NCBI GenBank assembly: GCA_946221385.1 | Contig: CAMIGX010000006.1 | Span: 62,001-126,000, forward strand | Origin: an uncultured Propionimicrobium sp. | GTDB lineage: Bacteria; Actinomycetota; Actinomycetes; Propionibacteriales; Propionibacteriaceae | Length of the DNA stretch: 64,000 bases | Reading direction: 5' to 3' | Shown: piece by piece, positions 8,381 to 17,900 of the stretch | Numbering within the stretch: the first letter of the stretch is position 1 | Layout: the number at the start of each line of letters is the position of its first letter | Made by a program: the position numbers and the translations under genes | The notes under the pieces: generated by a model | Databases searched by the model: none | What the model was told of the DNA's origin: nothing | Seen by the model: the letters and a program-made list of their open reading frames with translations, nothing else

Positions 8381-8886
8381 AAGACAATCGCAGCCCCGAC
8401 CAGCGCGGCGATGAGGTCGACCAGATCGTCGCCGCTTGGCGCCGTGAACGCCCAGACCTAGACGTCGAACCGATGCAGGTGTGGTCGCGGATTTCTCGGC
8501 TCGCGCAGATCCTAGAACAGCTGCGCTCGCAGGCATTCGCAGCCCAAGAAATTCAGGCCTGGGAATACGACGTGCTGGCCGCCTTACGCAGGGCTGGAGC
8601 GCCCTATCGATTGAGCGCAGGACAACTGGTCGAGCAGACCCACGTCACTTCTGGCACCATCACTAACCGCGTCGACCGGCTGGTCGGACGAGATCTGGTA
8701 CGTCGACTCGCCGACCCAGCAGATGGTCGGGCGGTCTTGGTCGAGTTGACCGACGCTGGCCGTGCACTGGTGGATGCGGCGACCGCGAGTTTGACCAAGG
8801 CAGAAGCTGAATTTTTGACGATTGACGAGGCTGACCGCAGCCAGCTGGCGGACTTGCTGCGTCAACTGTTAGCTAGCGCCAAATAG
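8377..8886 (+). CDS. MarR-family transcriptional regulator
   Basis: The 169-residue winged-helix protein starts with ATG overlapping the ispE stop (ATGA). The MarR fold is visible as the dimerisation helix WSRISRLAQILEQLR, then EYDVLAALRRAGAPYRLSAGQLVEQT. The recognition segment is TSGTITNRVDRLVGRDLVRR and the wing is DGRAVLVELTDAGR. No regulated gene can be deduced. Being coupled to ispE, it is probably co-transcribed with the housekeeping operon. A polar N-terminus of about 30 residues precedes the domain. Confidence 0.85.
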   Translation: MKDNRSPDQRGDEVDQIVAAWRRERPDLDVEPMQVWSRISRLAQILEQLRSQAFAAQEIQAWEYDVLAALRRAGAPYRLSAGQLVEQTHVTSGTITNRVDRLVGRDLVRRLADPADGRAVLVELTDAGRALVDAATASLTKAEAEFLTIDEADRSQLADLLRQLLASAK

Positions 8887-8968
8887 CCCGGCGGAATCTC
8901 GAGTGGGCTAGGATTTTCCCGCGCCGGGACGCTGATGGCGCCGCCTGCTAATCCCCGCTGGTGGGCAG

Positions 8969-9742
8969 TCAGCTATTCGCTTCAGCTCGACGTCGACGAC
9001 GTTTGGTCGGCTGTTCAGCGTCATCTTCAGCTTCATCTTGGACGTCTGCGTCGCGGCGACGTTTAGCTGGCGGTTCGGCCAGCTGCGTGACCAGTTTGGG
9101 TTCCTTTTGTAGATTCCGCAGCCCATTCCACAGCAGATTGACGACCTGCGCGACGAGCTCCTCTTTAGGCAGACTGCGATTGTCTAGCCACTGTTGAGCG
9201 GCCATCGCGACCATGCCGACCATGCCTTGGGCGTAAATTGGGCCGAGCATCGGGTTGTAGCCGCGTTCTTCCAAGGATTTGGTCAAAATCTCGGTGACCT
9301 CGGTGGTGATGTCGTTCAAAATCGACGCATAGGTGGCTGAAGTAGCCGTCAGTGACGAATCCCGCGAGATGATCCGAAAACCATCGGGATTAGCTTCAAT
9401 GTAGTCCATCATCGCCATCGCGCCGCGTTCGAGAGTCTCGCGGAAACTCTGTCCGGGGACGGTCAACGCGGTGCGGATCGCAGATTCTAAGGCGCGCATT
9501 TCACGGTCGACGACGACCGCGTAGAGACCCTCTTTGCCGCCGAAATGCTCGTAAATGACGGGCTTTGAGACCTCCGCACGCTCCGCGATTTCCTCTACCG
9601 ACGTGCCCTCGAAAGTATTTTCGGAGAACAATTCTCGTGCCACGCCGATCAGCTGTTCGCGTCGTTCGGCGCTGGTCATTCGCGTCCGGGCTCGTTGGGC
9701 GCGCTGCGGTGCGGAGGGATTCACCAGCCCATATTTGCACAT
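8969..9742 (-). CDS. TetR-family transcriptional regulator
   Basis: The 257-residue protein has an N-terminal TetR helix-turn-helix (SAERREQLIGVARELF, then GTSVEEIAERAEVSKPVIYEHFGGKEGLY, about residues 24-70) and an all-helical ligand domain. It ends in a long Arg/Glu/Asp-rich low-complexity tail (from about 222) with the basic run KRRRRRAEANS, unusual for the family and possibly nucleic-acid binding. The start is uncertain: ATG 9742 has TAGACA five bases away, while GTG 9721 is also possible. In Mycobacterium a TetR gene also sits near glmU and mfd (Rv1019). The target genes are unknown. Confidence 0.85.
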   Translation of the reverse strand: MCKYGLVNPSAPQRAQRARTRMTSAERREQLIGVARELFSENTFEGTSVEEIAERAEVSKPVIYEHFGGKEGLYAVVVDREMRALESAIRTALTVPGQSFRETLERGAMAMMDYIEANPDGFRIISRDSSLTATSATYASILNDITTEVTEILTKSLEERGYNPMLGPIYAQGMVGMVAMAAQQWLDNRSLPKEELVAQVVNLLWNGLRNLQKEPKLVTQLAEPPAKRRRDADVQDEAEDDAEQPTKRRRRRAEANS

Positions 9743-9858
9743 CCCCGTGTCTAGTCGACGGCGCCGTTGACGGGCGGCTTTGGCCTGAACCCCATGACGT
9801 GCCCTAGACTTGGTCGAGTCGCCTTCGTCCGGAAGCTTCCGAACGCGAGGAGTGATGC

Positions 9859-9937
9859 TCCCTGGTTGGTCTGCTGGTAGGGCCCGCCTGACTTTGAATC
9901 AGGACTAGCGACGCAGGTTCGATTCCTGCCCAGGGAA
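9859..9937 (+). tRNA. tRNA-Gln (anticodon UUG), with an enlarged variable loop
   Basis: A perfect 7-bp acceptor stem (TCCCTGG with CCAGGGA) encloses a D-arm GGTC/GGCC with GG in its loop. The anticodon stem-loop is CCTGA-CTTTGAA-TCAGG, giving UUG, and the T-arm is GCAGG-TTCGATT-CCTGC. The region between the anticodon and T stems is nine bases, and two bases rather than one separate the D and anticodon stems, so the molecule is about 79 nt instead of the usual 72-76. CCA is not encoded (ACCG follows). A tRNA-Gln sits at the equivalent place in Mycobacterium. Confidence 0.82.
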
Positions 9938-9975
9938 CCGCAAAATCCAGCCACGCCTCAGGTAGGTGCACCCAG

Positions 9976-10434
9976 GTGTCTAACCCGGAATCGATGGCTC
10001 ATGGCCGGCAAGGCTTGAGCGCACCAGAAGCGGTTTGGATCGTCAGCCGCGCCTGGCAGGATGCCGAACTCGCTGACGAAATCTCCGGCCGCTTTGGTGG
10101 CCGAGCAGCTCGGGTCATTTTGACTGGCGAGGGCGGCTATCAAGAGAGCTTTGCGGGCATTTTCGAGGCGGCCCGAGGTGGGGAGATCAGGCCTTTTGGC
10201 AGCCCAGGCTTCGAACTGATCTTTGCCGTCGATGGCTTTGGACCCGACCGCTGCGCGGTCACCTGGCACGTCAACTACGCCAAAGCCGAGCAAGCCGAAG
10301 CCGCCGGCCTGAGCCAAGACTCGCGCACCACGGCGCTACAGCTGAGCGTGCAAACCAATGGCTTAGTGCTGCGCGGCAAAGCGACTGAAGATTTTTGGCG
10401 GGCTAATTGTTGCCGCGTTGAATTCCTCGACTAG
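9976..10434 (+). CDS. Conserved hypothetical protein, 152 residues
   Basis: A GTG start at 9976 has TAGGTG seven bases before it, compatible with a weak leaderless promoter, and no Shine-Dalgarno. The protein is soluble with mixed alpha/beta character, one tryptophan-rich stretch (AVWIVSRAWQDAELADEISGR) and a central FELIFAVDGFGPDRCAVTWHVNY segment. It has no signal peptide, membrane helix or motif I recognise. It stands alone between tRNA-Gln and glmU. Codon use looks like that of the neighbouring genes, so it is probably real. Confidence 0.6.
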   Translation: MSNPESMAHGRQGLSAPEAVWIVSRAWQDAELADEISGRFGGRAARVILTGEGGYQESFAGIFEAARGGEIRPFGSPGFELIFAVDGFGPDRCAVTWHVNYAKAEQAEAAGLSQDSRTTALQLSVQTNGLVLRGKATEDFWRANCCRVEFLD

Positions 10435-10540
10435 CGCGGCTAGCGACAATGCCGCCTGGCGGTTCAATCTGCCAGGGCTCCAAGCCAGTGGGATTTAAGC
10501 TTGAGGTGATAGTAGCTATCCCAATGGTGAGGAGATTTCG

Positions 10541-12025
10541 ATGAGCGAGCCCACCCCGAACTTCGCAGCTGTTTCGGCCGTCGTGGTGTTGGCGGCAGGT
10601 GGGGGAACGCGCATGAAGTCGAAGACCTCCAAGCTATTACACAGCGTGGCCGGTCGACCGATGCTCTCCTATGCCGTGGCTGCGGCAGCCGAATTGCAGC
10701 CCGAGCATCTGGTGGTCGTCGTCGGCCATCTACGTGAACAGGTCGAGGAACACCTCGCCCACGATTGGCCCAATGTCGAGATCGCGCTGCAACCCGAACG
10801 CAATGGCACCGGTGGGGCAGTTGCTTGTGGCATAGCTGGGCTTGGTGAAATTCATGGCGAGGTCGTCGTCACCTATGGCGATGTGCCGATGCTGCAAGGC
10901 GCGACGTTGACCAGCCTCGTCGAGGCGCACCGCAGTCAAGGAAATCTCGTGACGGTCTTGACTGCGAACGTCCCAGACCCGACTGGCTACGGCCGGATCG
11001 TGCGTGACGGAGACCAGATCGCCCAGATCGTCGAACATCGCGATGCCACCGCCGAGCAGCGAGAAATTCACGAGATCAACTCCGGCATTTATGTCTTTGA
11101 CGCCGACGAATTGCGCGCCGGCCTGGCGTCACTGAATACCGACAACGCGCAAGGTGAGCTCTATTTGACTGACGTCATCGGTCACGCGCGATCGGTCGGT
11201 GGCCGGGTTGGCGCTTTCGTCACCGAAGATCTGTGGCAGACCGAAGGCGTCAACGACCGCGTCCAACTCGCCGCGATGAATGGCGAGATGAACCGCCGGA
11301 TCTGTGAGCATTGGATGCGCGAGGGCGTGACCATCGTCGATCCGCGCACCACGTGGATTGAAAATGACGTCACCCTCGAAGCTGACGCGACGATCCTGCC
11401 CAACACCCAGCTGCTCGGCGCGACCACCATCGCGGCGGGCGCCGTCGTCGGCCCCGACACGACGCTTCGGGACGTAGCCGTCGGCGAAGATTCCCACGTC
11501 ATCCGCACCCACGCCGAACTGGCGACGATCGGGGCGGGCTGCGAGGTCGGGCCATATTCACGCATCCGGCCCGGCACCGAACTCGGTGACGGTGGCAAGA
11601 TCGGCAGCTTCGTCGAGACCAAGAATGCGCACATCGGCGCGGGTTCGAAGGTGCCGCACCTGACCTACTGTGGCGATGCCTGGCTCGGCGAGGGCGTCAA
11701 TGTCGGCGCGGGCACGATCTTCGCCAACTATGACGGCGTCAACAAGTCGGCGACGCACCTGGGCGATCACGTCTTCATCGGCTCAAATTCGGTGCTCGTC
11801 GCGCCGGTCGACATCGCAGACGGCGCTTTCGTGGCTGCCGGCTCGGCGGTCGTCGAAGACGTGCCAGCCGGTGCGCTAGCGGTGGCGCGTGGCCGTCAAC
11901 ATGTCAGCGAAGGTTGGGTCGGCAAGCGGCGCCCAGATAGCAAAGCTGACGCGGCTGCTCAAGCATCAGACGGTCAGATTCACCCTAAGGTCGTCCAGAG
12001 CCGCGAGCGACTGGCTGGTGAGTAG
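10541..12025 (+). CDS. glmU: Bifunctional UDP-N-acetylglucosamine pyrophosphorylase / glucosamine-1-phosphate N-acetyltransferase GlmU
   Basis: The 494-residue enzyme makes UDP-GlcNAc for peptidoglycan and mycothiol. The N-terminal nucleotidyltransferase domain has the LAAGGGTRMKSK signature (about 17-29), YGDVPML near 113, and EINSGIYVFD. From about residue 255 hexapeptide repeats form the left-handed beta helix of the acetyltransferase, with GPYSRIRPGTELGDGGKIGSFVETKNA, LTYCGDAWLGEGVNVGAGTIFANYDG and a C-terminal helix. The ATG follows a GAGGAG site. It heads the glmU-prs-rplY-pth group in the same order as Mycobacterium. Confidence 0.96.
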   Translation: MSEPTPNFAAVSAVVVLAAGGGTRMKSKTSKLLHSVAGRPMLSYAVAAAAELQPEHLVVVVGHLREQVEEHLAHDWPNVEIALQPERNGTGGAVACGIAGLGEIHGEVVVTYGDVPMLQGATLTSLVEAHRSQGNLVTVLTANVPDPTGYGRIVRDGDQIAQIVEHRDATAEQREIHEINSGIYVFDADELRAGLASLNTDNAQGELYLTDVIGHARSVGGRVGAFVTEDLWQTEGVNDRVQLAAMNGEMNRRICEHWMREGVTIVDPRTTWIENDVTLEADATILPNTQLLGATTIAAGAVVGPDTTLRDVAVGEDSHVIRTHAELATIGAGCEVGPYSRIRPGTELGDGGKIGSFVETKNAHIGAGSKVPHLTYCGDAWLGEGVNVGAGTIFANYDGVNKSATHLGDHVFIGSNSVLVAPVDIADGAFVAAGSAVVEDVPAGALAVARGRQHVSEGWVGKRRPDSKADAAAQASDGQIHPKVVQSRERLAGE

Positions 12026-12097
12026 TAAGTTAGCCCTTGTCGGCTCGACGAACTGTCGTCAACCGGTGACCCTTGAGACGACCGCGAGGAGCGTTAA

Positions 12098-13078
12098 ATG
12101 AGCGGAGTGAAGCGTCCCACCGAGAAGCATTTGATGCTCTTTTCTGGGCGGTCGAACCCCAAGCTGGCTGCAGAAGTCGCTGAGCTGATGGGAGTGCAGC
12201 TGGCCCCGTCGCGACTGATCACCTACGCCAACTCCGAGATCTATGTGCGCTACGAGGAGTCGGTGCGTGGCTCGGATGCTTTCGTCATTCAGTCGATGCA
12301 GGCGCCGATCAATGAGTGGCTGATGGAGCAGCTGATCATGGTCGACGCGCTCAAGCGGGCTTCAGCCAAGCGCATCACGGTCGTCGCGCCGTTCTATCCC
12401 TACGCTCGTCAAGACAAGAAGCATCTGGGTCGCGAACCGATCTCCGCTCGCTTGGTCGCAGACCTGTTCTGGGCAGCCGGCGCCGACCGCATCATGAGCG
12501 TCGACCTGCACACTGCGCAGATTCAAGGCTTCTTCAATGGCCCGCTTGACCACCTTTCGGGCATGCCTGTGTTGGCTGATTACGTCGGCAAGAAATACGA
12601 CGCCTCGACGATGACGATCGTCAGCCCCGACGCTGGTCGAGTGCGGCTAGCTGATGCCTGGTCTGACACGCTCGGCGCACCGCTAGCGATCATTCACAAA
12701 CGGCACGATCCGACGGTCGCCAACCAAGTCAAGGTGCACGAGGTCGTCGGTAACGTCAAAGGCCGCACCTGCCTGCTGGTCGACGACATGGTCGACACCG
12801 CTGGCACGATTTGCCAAGCCGCCGAAGCGCTGCTCGATCACGGTGCTGAGAAAGTCATTGCGGCCGCGACGCATGCGGTGCTGTCCGATCCGGCGACCGA
12901 GCGACTGAATGCCACACCATTCGAAGAAATCATCTTCACCAATACGCTGCCGATCCGTGCCGACATTGAAATCCCGAAGATGACGGTGCTGTCGATTGCG
13001 CCGCTGCTAGCCCAGGCTATCCACGAAGTCTTTGAGGACGGATCGGTCACCTCGCTGTTCCGCGGCACCGGGCTCTAA
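12098..13078 (+). CDS. prs: Ribose-phosphate pyrophosphokinase (PRPP synthetase)
   Basis: The 326-residue enzyme converts ribose 5-phosphate and ATP to PRPP for nucleotide, histidine and tryptophan synthesis. It shows the N-terminal MLFSGRSNPKLAAEVAELMG, the flexible-loop/ATP region VVAPFYPYARQDKKHLGREPIS (about 94-115), the Mg-binding VDLHTAQIQGFF (about 133), and the PRPP motif LLVDDMVDTAGTI (about 225). The ATG has an AGGAGCG site. It lies 72 bases after glmU. Confidence 0.95.
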   Translation: MSGVKRPTEKHLMLFSGRSNPKLAAEVAELMGVQLAPSRLITYANSEIYVRYEESVRGSDAFVIQSMQAPINEWLMEQLIMVDALKRASAKRITVVAPFYPYARQDKKHLGREPISARLVADLFWAAGADRIMSVDLHTAQIQGFFNGPLDHLSGMPVLADYVGKKYDASTMTIVSPDAGRVRLADAWSDTLGAPLAIIHKRHDPTVANQVKVHEVVGNVKGRTCLLVDDMVDTAGTICQAAEALLDHGAEKVIAAATHAVLSDPATERLNATPFEEIIFTNTLPIRADIEIPKMTVLSIAPLLAQAIHEVFEDGSVTSLFRGTGL

Positions 13079-13354
13079 AGCTCTAGCTATTCGGCGGCCT
13101 AACCCAACACGCTCGGGTCGTCGTCGCTATCGAGGCGTTCACGTGAGGCTGCATTTAGCCTTGGAGATCCGCACTGGCTAGTCGACTTTGCTAATCGCCG
13201 GCACGGGTCATTATCATTGACGGGTCGCTTGGCGAGGGACTTGAGGTCCGTTATCGACTGGTGCAGCGTAGATCTTCGGGTCGGCGCGGCGTCAGCCCCG
13301 GCCCATCTTTAAAAGCTAAGCACCTGAATTACTGCTATTCATCAGGAGCTATTC

Positions 13355-14026
13355 GTGGCTAACACCATCGAGCTAAACGCTGAACTGCGTAACGAATTCG
13401 GCAAGGGCGCAGCCCGCCGCGTCCGTCGCGAAAACAAGATTCCCGCGGTCGTTTACGGTCACGGCATGGACCCGCTGCACGTCGCGCTGCCTGGTCACGA
13501 GACCATGCTGGCGTTGCGTCAGGCCAACGTGCTGCTGACTCTCAAGCTGACTGACGGCACCGAGCAGCTCGCCCTGCCCAAGCAGGTGCAGCGCAACCCG
13601 ATCCGTCCGATCATCGAGCACGTCGACCTGTTGGCCGTCAAGCGCGGCGAGCGCGTCTCGGTTTCGATCCCGGTCACCGTCGTTGGTGAACTGGCTCAAG
13701 AGGACGATCCGGACTTGGTCGGCGTCGTCAACACCGAGAAGAACGAACTGGCGATCACCGCCGAGGCCACCAGCATCCCCGAGGGCATCGAGATTTCGGT
13801 CGAGGGCATGAAGATCGGCGACCAGATTCTGGCCGGCGACGTCAAGCTGCCTGAGGGCGTCGAGCTGGACGAGGACGCCGAAGGCATCGTCGTGGTCATC
13901 TCGCTGCCTGCTCCGGACGTCCCCGATGAGCCGGCTGAAGGCGAAGAAGCTGACGGTGAGGTCGACGAGACCGAGGGCGTCACCACCTCTGAGGGTGCCG
14001 ACGAGGGCGGCGAATCCGAAGAGTGA
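13355..14026 (+). CDS. rplY: 50S ribosomal protein L25/general stress protein Ctc
   Basis: The 223-residue 5S-rRNA-binding protein has an N-terminal L25 domain (LNAELRNEFGKGAARRVRRENKIPAVVYG) and a C-terminal TL5/Ctc beta domain (EGIEISVEGMKIGDQILAGDVKLPEGVEL). It ends in an acidic tail of about 40 residues, typical of actinobacterial CTC forms. The GTG start follows CAGGAGCTATTC. Its stop overlaps the pth GTG by four bases. The 276-base gap upstream shows no gene and no riboswitch I can recognise. Confidence 0.94.
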   Translation: MANTIELNAELRNEFGKGAARRVRRENKIPAVVYGHGMDPLHVALPGHETMLALRQANVLLTLKLTDGTEQLALPKQVQRNPIRPIIEHVDLLAVKRGERVSVSIPVTVVGELAQEDDPDLVGVVNTEKNELAITAEATSIPEGIEISVEGMKIGDQILAGDVKLPEGVELDEDAEGIVVVISLPAPDVPDEPAEGEEADGEVDETEGVTTSEGADEGGESEE

Positions 14027-14607
14027 CCTGGATGGTCGTCGGCCTGGGAAATCCAGGACCCGAATACGAAATGACCCGGCACAATGTCGGGTTCATGGTC
14101 GTCGAAGAGCTCGCCTCACGCTGTGGGGCGAGCTTTTCGTCTGCCCGCGGCATGCGCGCCGTCGTCGCCCAAGGCCGCATCACGCCCACTGGCATGAGTC
14201 AGCTCGGTGGCGAAAAAGTCGTGTTGGTCAAGCCGATGACCTATATGAACGAGTCCGGCATTGCGGTGGGCAAGTTGGCCAATTTCCTGAAGCTCACCCC
14301 CGACCGGATCGTCGTCATTCACGACGAACTCGACATCGATTTCGGCACCCTGCGGATGAAGCTCGGCGGCGGCGACAATGGTCACAATGGCCTCAAATCC
14401 ATCCGCGCGCATCTCAAGACTGGCGATTTCTATCGCGTCCGTTTCGGCATCGGACGCGGCGCCGGGCCGACGAGCAATTACGTGCTCGGACGTTTCCCGA
14501 CCGCCATGCAAGCCGAGCTCGGCGCTCAGGTCGCTACCGTCGCTGATGCCACTGAGTGTTTGTTGACGCAAGGTTTAGCCACGGCGCAAAACAAGTTCAA
14601 TCATTAG
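14023..14607 (+). CDS. pth: Peptidyl-tRNA hydrolase
   Basis: The 194-residue esterase recycles tRNA from peptidyl-tRNA released by stalled ribosomes. It shows GLGNPGPEYEMTRHNVGFMV with the catalytic His, KPMTYMNESG (about 74), the HDELDIDFGTLRMKLGGGDNGHNGL block (about 103-127) with catalytic Asp, and the final FNH. The GTG start is coupled to the rplY stop. Confidence 0.96.
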   Translation: MTWMVVGLGNPGPEYEMTRHNVGFMVVEELASRCGASFSSARGMRAVVAQGRITPTGMSQLGGEKVVLVKPMTYMNESGIAVGKLANFLKLTPDRIVVIHDELDIDFGTLRMKLGGGDNGHNGLKSIRAHLKTGDFYRVRFGIGRGAGPTSNYVLGRFPTAMQAELGAQVATVADATECLLTQGLATAQNKFNH

Positions 14608-14943
14608 AGCTTGCGCTTTAGCAACCGCTACGGCTGAGCCGTCTAACTCCTTCGGAGCTTGTCCGCTCGTTTCTTAGGCATCGCCTCCGCCGTTGCGGTG
14701 GTTGCTTTCGCTGCCGTCGCGGGCGTTACCGTCGGGCCGCCCACTCGGCTCAGGCGCGCTTCATCCAAGGCCGCTGCCGCGTCCTTGGCGCGCTTCTTCG
14801 CCTCGACGCCCACCCAACCTGCCCCGACGGTACCGCCCGCTCCTTTGACGTCACCGCTTCGCTGGACGTGCTCGGCGCCGCCTAACCTGCGTTGGCGGTA
14901 TGGCCCGCTCCTTTGGCGTCACCACGGGTCTGGCCCTGGCACA
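14608..14943. other. Gene-free, repeat-containing spacer between pth and mfd
   Basis: No convincing gene fits. Open frames here are Ala/Arg/Pro-rich and lack a start signal. At 14630-14647 there is a small palindrome (ACGGCT-G-AGCCGT) followed by CTAAC, which shares the half-site AGCCGTCTAAC with the palindrome at 20448-20469. Two near-identical 19-base blocks beginning CCCGCTCCTTTG and ending CGTCAC lie near 14827 and 14906. Confidence 0.5.
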
Positions 14944-14955
14944 TAGACTTGTCGG
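14944..14955 (+). promoter_or_regulatory. -10 element of a leaderless promoter (mfd)
   Basis: TAGACT (14944-14949) is followed by six bases and the GTG at 14956. There is no Shine-Dalgarno. Confidence 0.6.
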
Positions 14956-17900
14956 GTGGCTCTTGACGGATTGATCGATGCGCTGCTCAGTGACCCAGGC
15001 GTCGGCGAGGCCGTCGAAGACGCGAAAGCTGGTGTGCCCAGCATGGATTTGGTGGCAGCTGGGGCAGCCCGACCTGCGTTGGTCGCAGCGCTCGTCGAAG
15101 CCACCGAACGTCCGGCGCTCTATGTGACGTCAACCTTCCGGGAGGCGGAGGATTTCGTCACCCAATCTCGGGCGCTGCTAGGAGACGAGGCCGTCGCCTA
15201 CTATCCGGCTTGGGAGACCCTGCCGCACGAACGCTTGAGTCCGCGCTCCGACACTGTCGGACGACGCCTAGAGGTGCTGCGTCGGCTGCGCGGCAAGGAC
15301 GCATCACCTGCGCCGAAATTAGTCGTCGCGCCGGTGCGTGCGCTGCTGCAACCTCAGGTCAAAGACCTCGCCGACTTGCAGCCCGTAGCGTTGCGCGTCG
15401 GCGACGAGATCAGCTTGGACGAACTCGCCGAGCGCCTCGTCGCAGCAGCCTATTCCCGAGTTGACTTGGTCGAACGGCGCGGTGAGTTCGCGATCCGCGG
15501 CGGCATTGCAGACGTCTTTTCGCCCACCGACACCCATCCGGTGCGCATCGACTTTTTTGGTGACGAGATCGACACGATCACCTATTTCGAGGTCGCTGAT
15601 CAACGCTCGACCGATCGCACGCTGGACGAATTCGTCGCACCACCCACCCGGGAACTGCTGATCACCCCCGAGGTGCAAAAACGCGCCGAAGCGCTCATCG
15701 ACGATCACCCAGAACTTTCCGAGATGTTGGCGAAGATCGCCGCCGGCCAAGCCACCGAGGGCATGGAAGCTCTCATCCCGGCGCTGGTCGACGAGCTCGA
15801 ACTGATCGTCGACGTGCTGCCCGACGATGCGCTGGTCTTCGTCGCCGATCCAGAATTGGTCCGCACCCGCGCCGCCGACTTGGTGCGCACCAGCAATGAA
15901 TTCTTGGGCGCCGGCTGGGCAGCCGCCGCGGTCGGCGGTCAAGCGCCGATCGACCTGGCCGCCAGCGCCTATCAAGATCTCGGCGACGTCCGCAGCCACA
16001 CCCTGGCCTCCGGCCGGCAATGGTGGACGTTGAGCCAATTCAGCGCCGTCCCAGACGATCTGAGCGACGAACAGCAAGCCGAAGTTGACGAGCTCGGTGG
16101 GGTGCCCGTCCGCACGCTGGATCTGCAACCGATGCCGGACTGGCATGGTGACGTCGAACAGGCCGTCGAACAGATCCGCTCCGACCGTCAAGCCGGCATG
16201 TTGACTGTCGCCTCCGCCGAAGGCAAGGGCATGGCTGAACGCATCGCAGCCATCCTCGGTGAGCACGAGATCGCCGCCCGACTCGTCGACGACCTCACCA
16301 CCCCGCCGGACGAAGGAGTGGTTCTCGTCGCCTGCTCGACGCTCTCGCACGGTTTCCGCGCGCCAGCAGCTAACCTGGCTTTCCACACCGTCGGCGACAT
16401 CACTGGCTCCCGAGAGACCGATCGCAGCCAGCGCAAGATGCCCACCAAGCGCCGCAATCAGGTCGTGCCATTGGAGCTCAAAGCTGGCGAGGCGTTGGTG
16501 CACGAACAGCACGGCGTCGGACGATTCGTCGAGCTCGCGCAGCGTACCGTCGCCGGCGCGACTAGGGAATATCTGGTCTTGGAGTATGCGTCCAGCAAGC
16601 GCGGCCAGCCGCGTGACCGGCTGTATGTGCCGATGGATCAGCTGGATATGGTCTCACGCTATATCGGCTCGGAGAGCCCGACCTTGGACAAGATGGGCGG
16701 CGCCGATTGGAAGGCCCGAAAGTCGCGGGCTCGGCGCGCGGTCAAAGACATCGCTGCTGGCTTGATTCAGCTGTACGCCGCCCGGCAGGCCACCAAGGGA
16801 CATGCGTTCGCCCCCGACACCCCTTGGCAGCGGGAGCTCGAAGATGCCTTCAGCTACGTCGAAACCCCCGATCAGCTGGCCGCGATCGAAGAGGTCAAGC
16901 GTGACATGGAACAGGTCGTCCCGATGGATCGCCTGGTCTCCGGCGACGTCGGTTACGGCAAGACTGAGATCGCCGTGCGCGCGGCTTTCAAGGCCGTCCA
17001 AGATGGCAAGCAGGTCGCCGTCTTGGTGCCGACCACGCTGCTGGTCCAACAGCACACCCAGACCTTCACCGATCGCTACGCCGGTTTCCCGGTGACAGTC
17101 GCGTCCATGAGCCGATTCCAGACCGAAAAAGAGATCAAAGACACCATCGCCGGCATCGAATCGGGGCGCGTTGACGTCGTCATCGGAACCCACCGAATCT
17201 TCTCTGACAAGGTGAAATTCAAAGATCTCGGCTTGGTCATCATCGACGAAGAGCAGCGCTTCGGCGTCGAACACAAAGAAGCCCTCAAAAAACTTCGGGT
17301 CAATGTCGACGTGCTCTCGATGAGCGCGACGCCGATCCCGCGCACCTTGGAAATGGCCATCACCGGCATTCGGGAAATGTCGACGATCGCCACCCCGCCC
17401 GAAGAACGGCACCCGGTGCTGACGTTGACCGGCCCCTATGACGACGGCCAAGTCGCCGCGGCGATTCGTCGCGAATTGGCCCGCGAAGGGCAGACCTTCT
17501 TCGTCCACAATCGCGTCCAAGACATCGAAAAGATCGCTGCCAAATTGCGCGATCTGGTGCCCGAAGCGCGCATCGTCACCGCTCACGGCCAGATGAGCGA
17601 ACGCCAACTTGAACAGGTCATGCTCGATTTCTGGGAGCGTCGTGCCGACGTGCTGGTCGCCACCACGATCGTCGAAGCTGGGCTAGACATTTCGACGGCG
17701 AACACCCTGATCGTCGACCGCGCCGATCAGCTCGGCCTCTCCCAGCTGCACCAGCTGCGCGGCCGGGTCGGACGTGGTCGGGAGCGCGGCTATGCGTACT
17801 TCCTGTACCCGCCGGATAAACCACTGACGGAAACCGCGCACGACCGGCTTTCGGCGCTGGCCGCGAATACCGATCTCGGCGCGGGCATGGCGATCGCGAT

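Noticed and set aside
14659..14946. 95-codon open frame between pth and mfd
   Set aside because: Ala/Pro/Arg low complexity over repeated DNA. A hydrophobic start looks like a signal peptide, but there is no RBS and no domain.
15319..16512. 397-codon minus-strand open frame inside mfd
   Set aside because: Antisense shadow of the conserved mfd gene; high-GC codon bias produces such frames.
16654..17607. 317-codon minus-strand open frame inside mfd
   Set aside because: Antisense to helicase motifs of mfd, with no homology or start signal.
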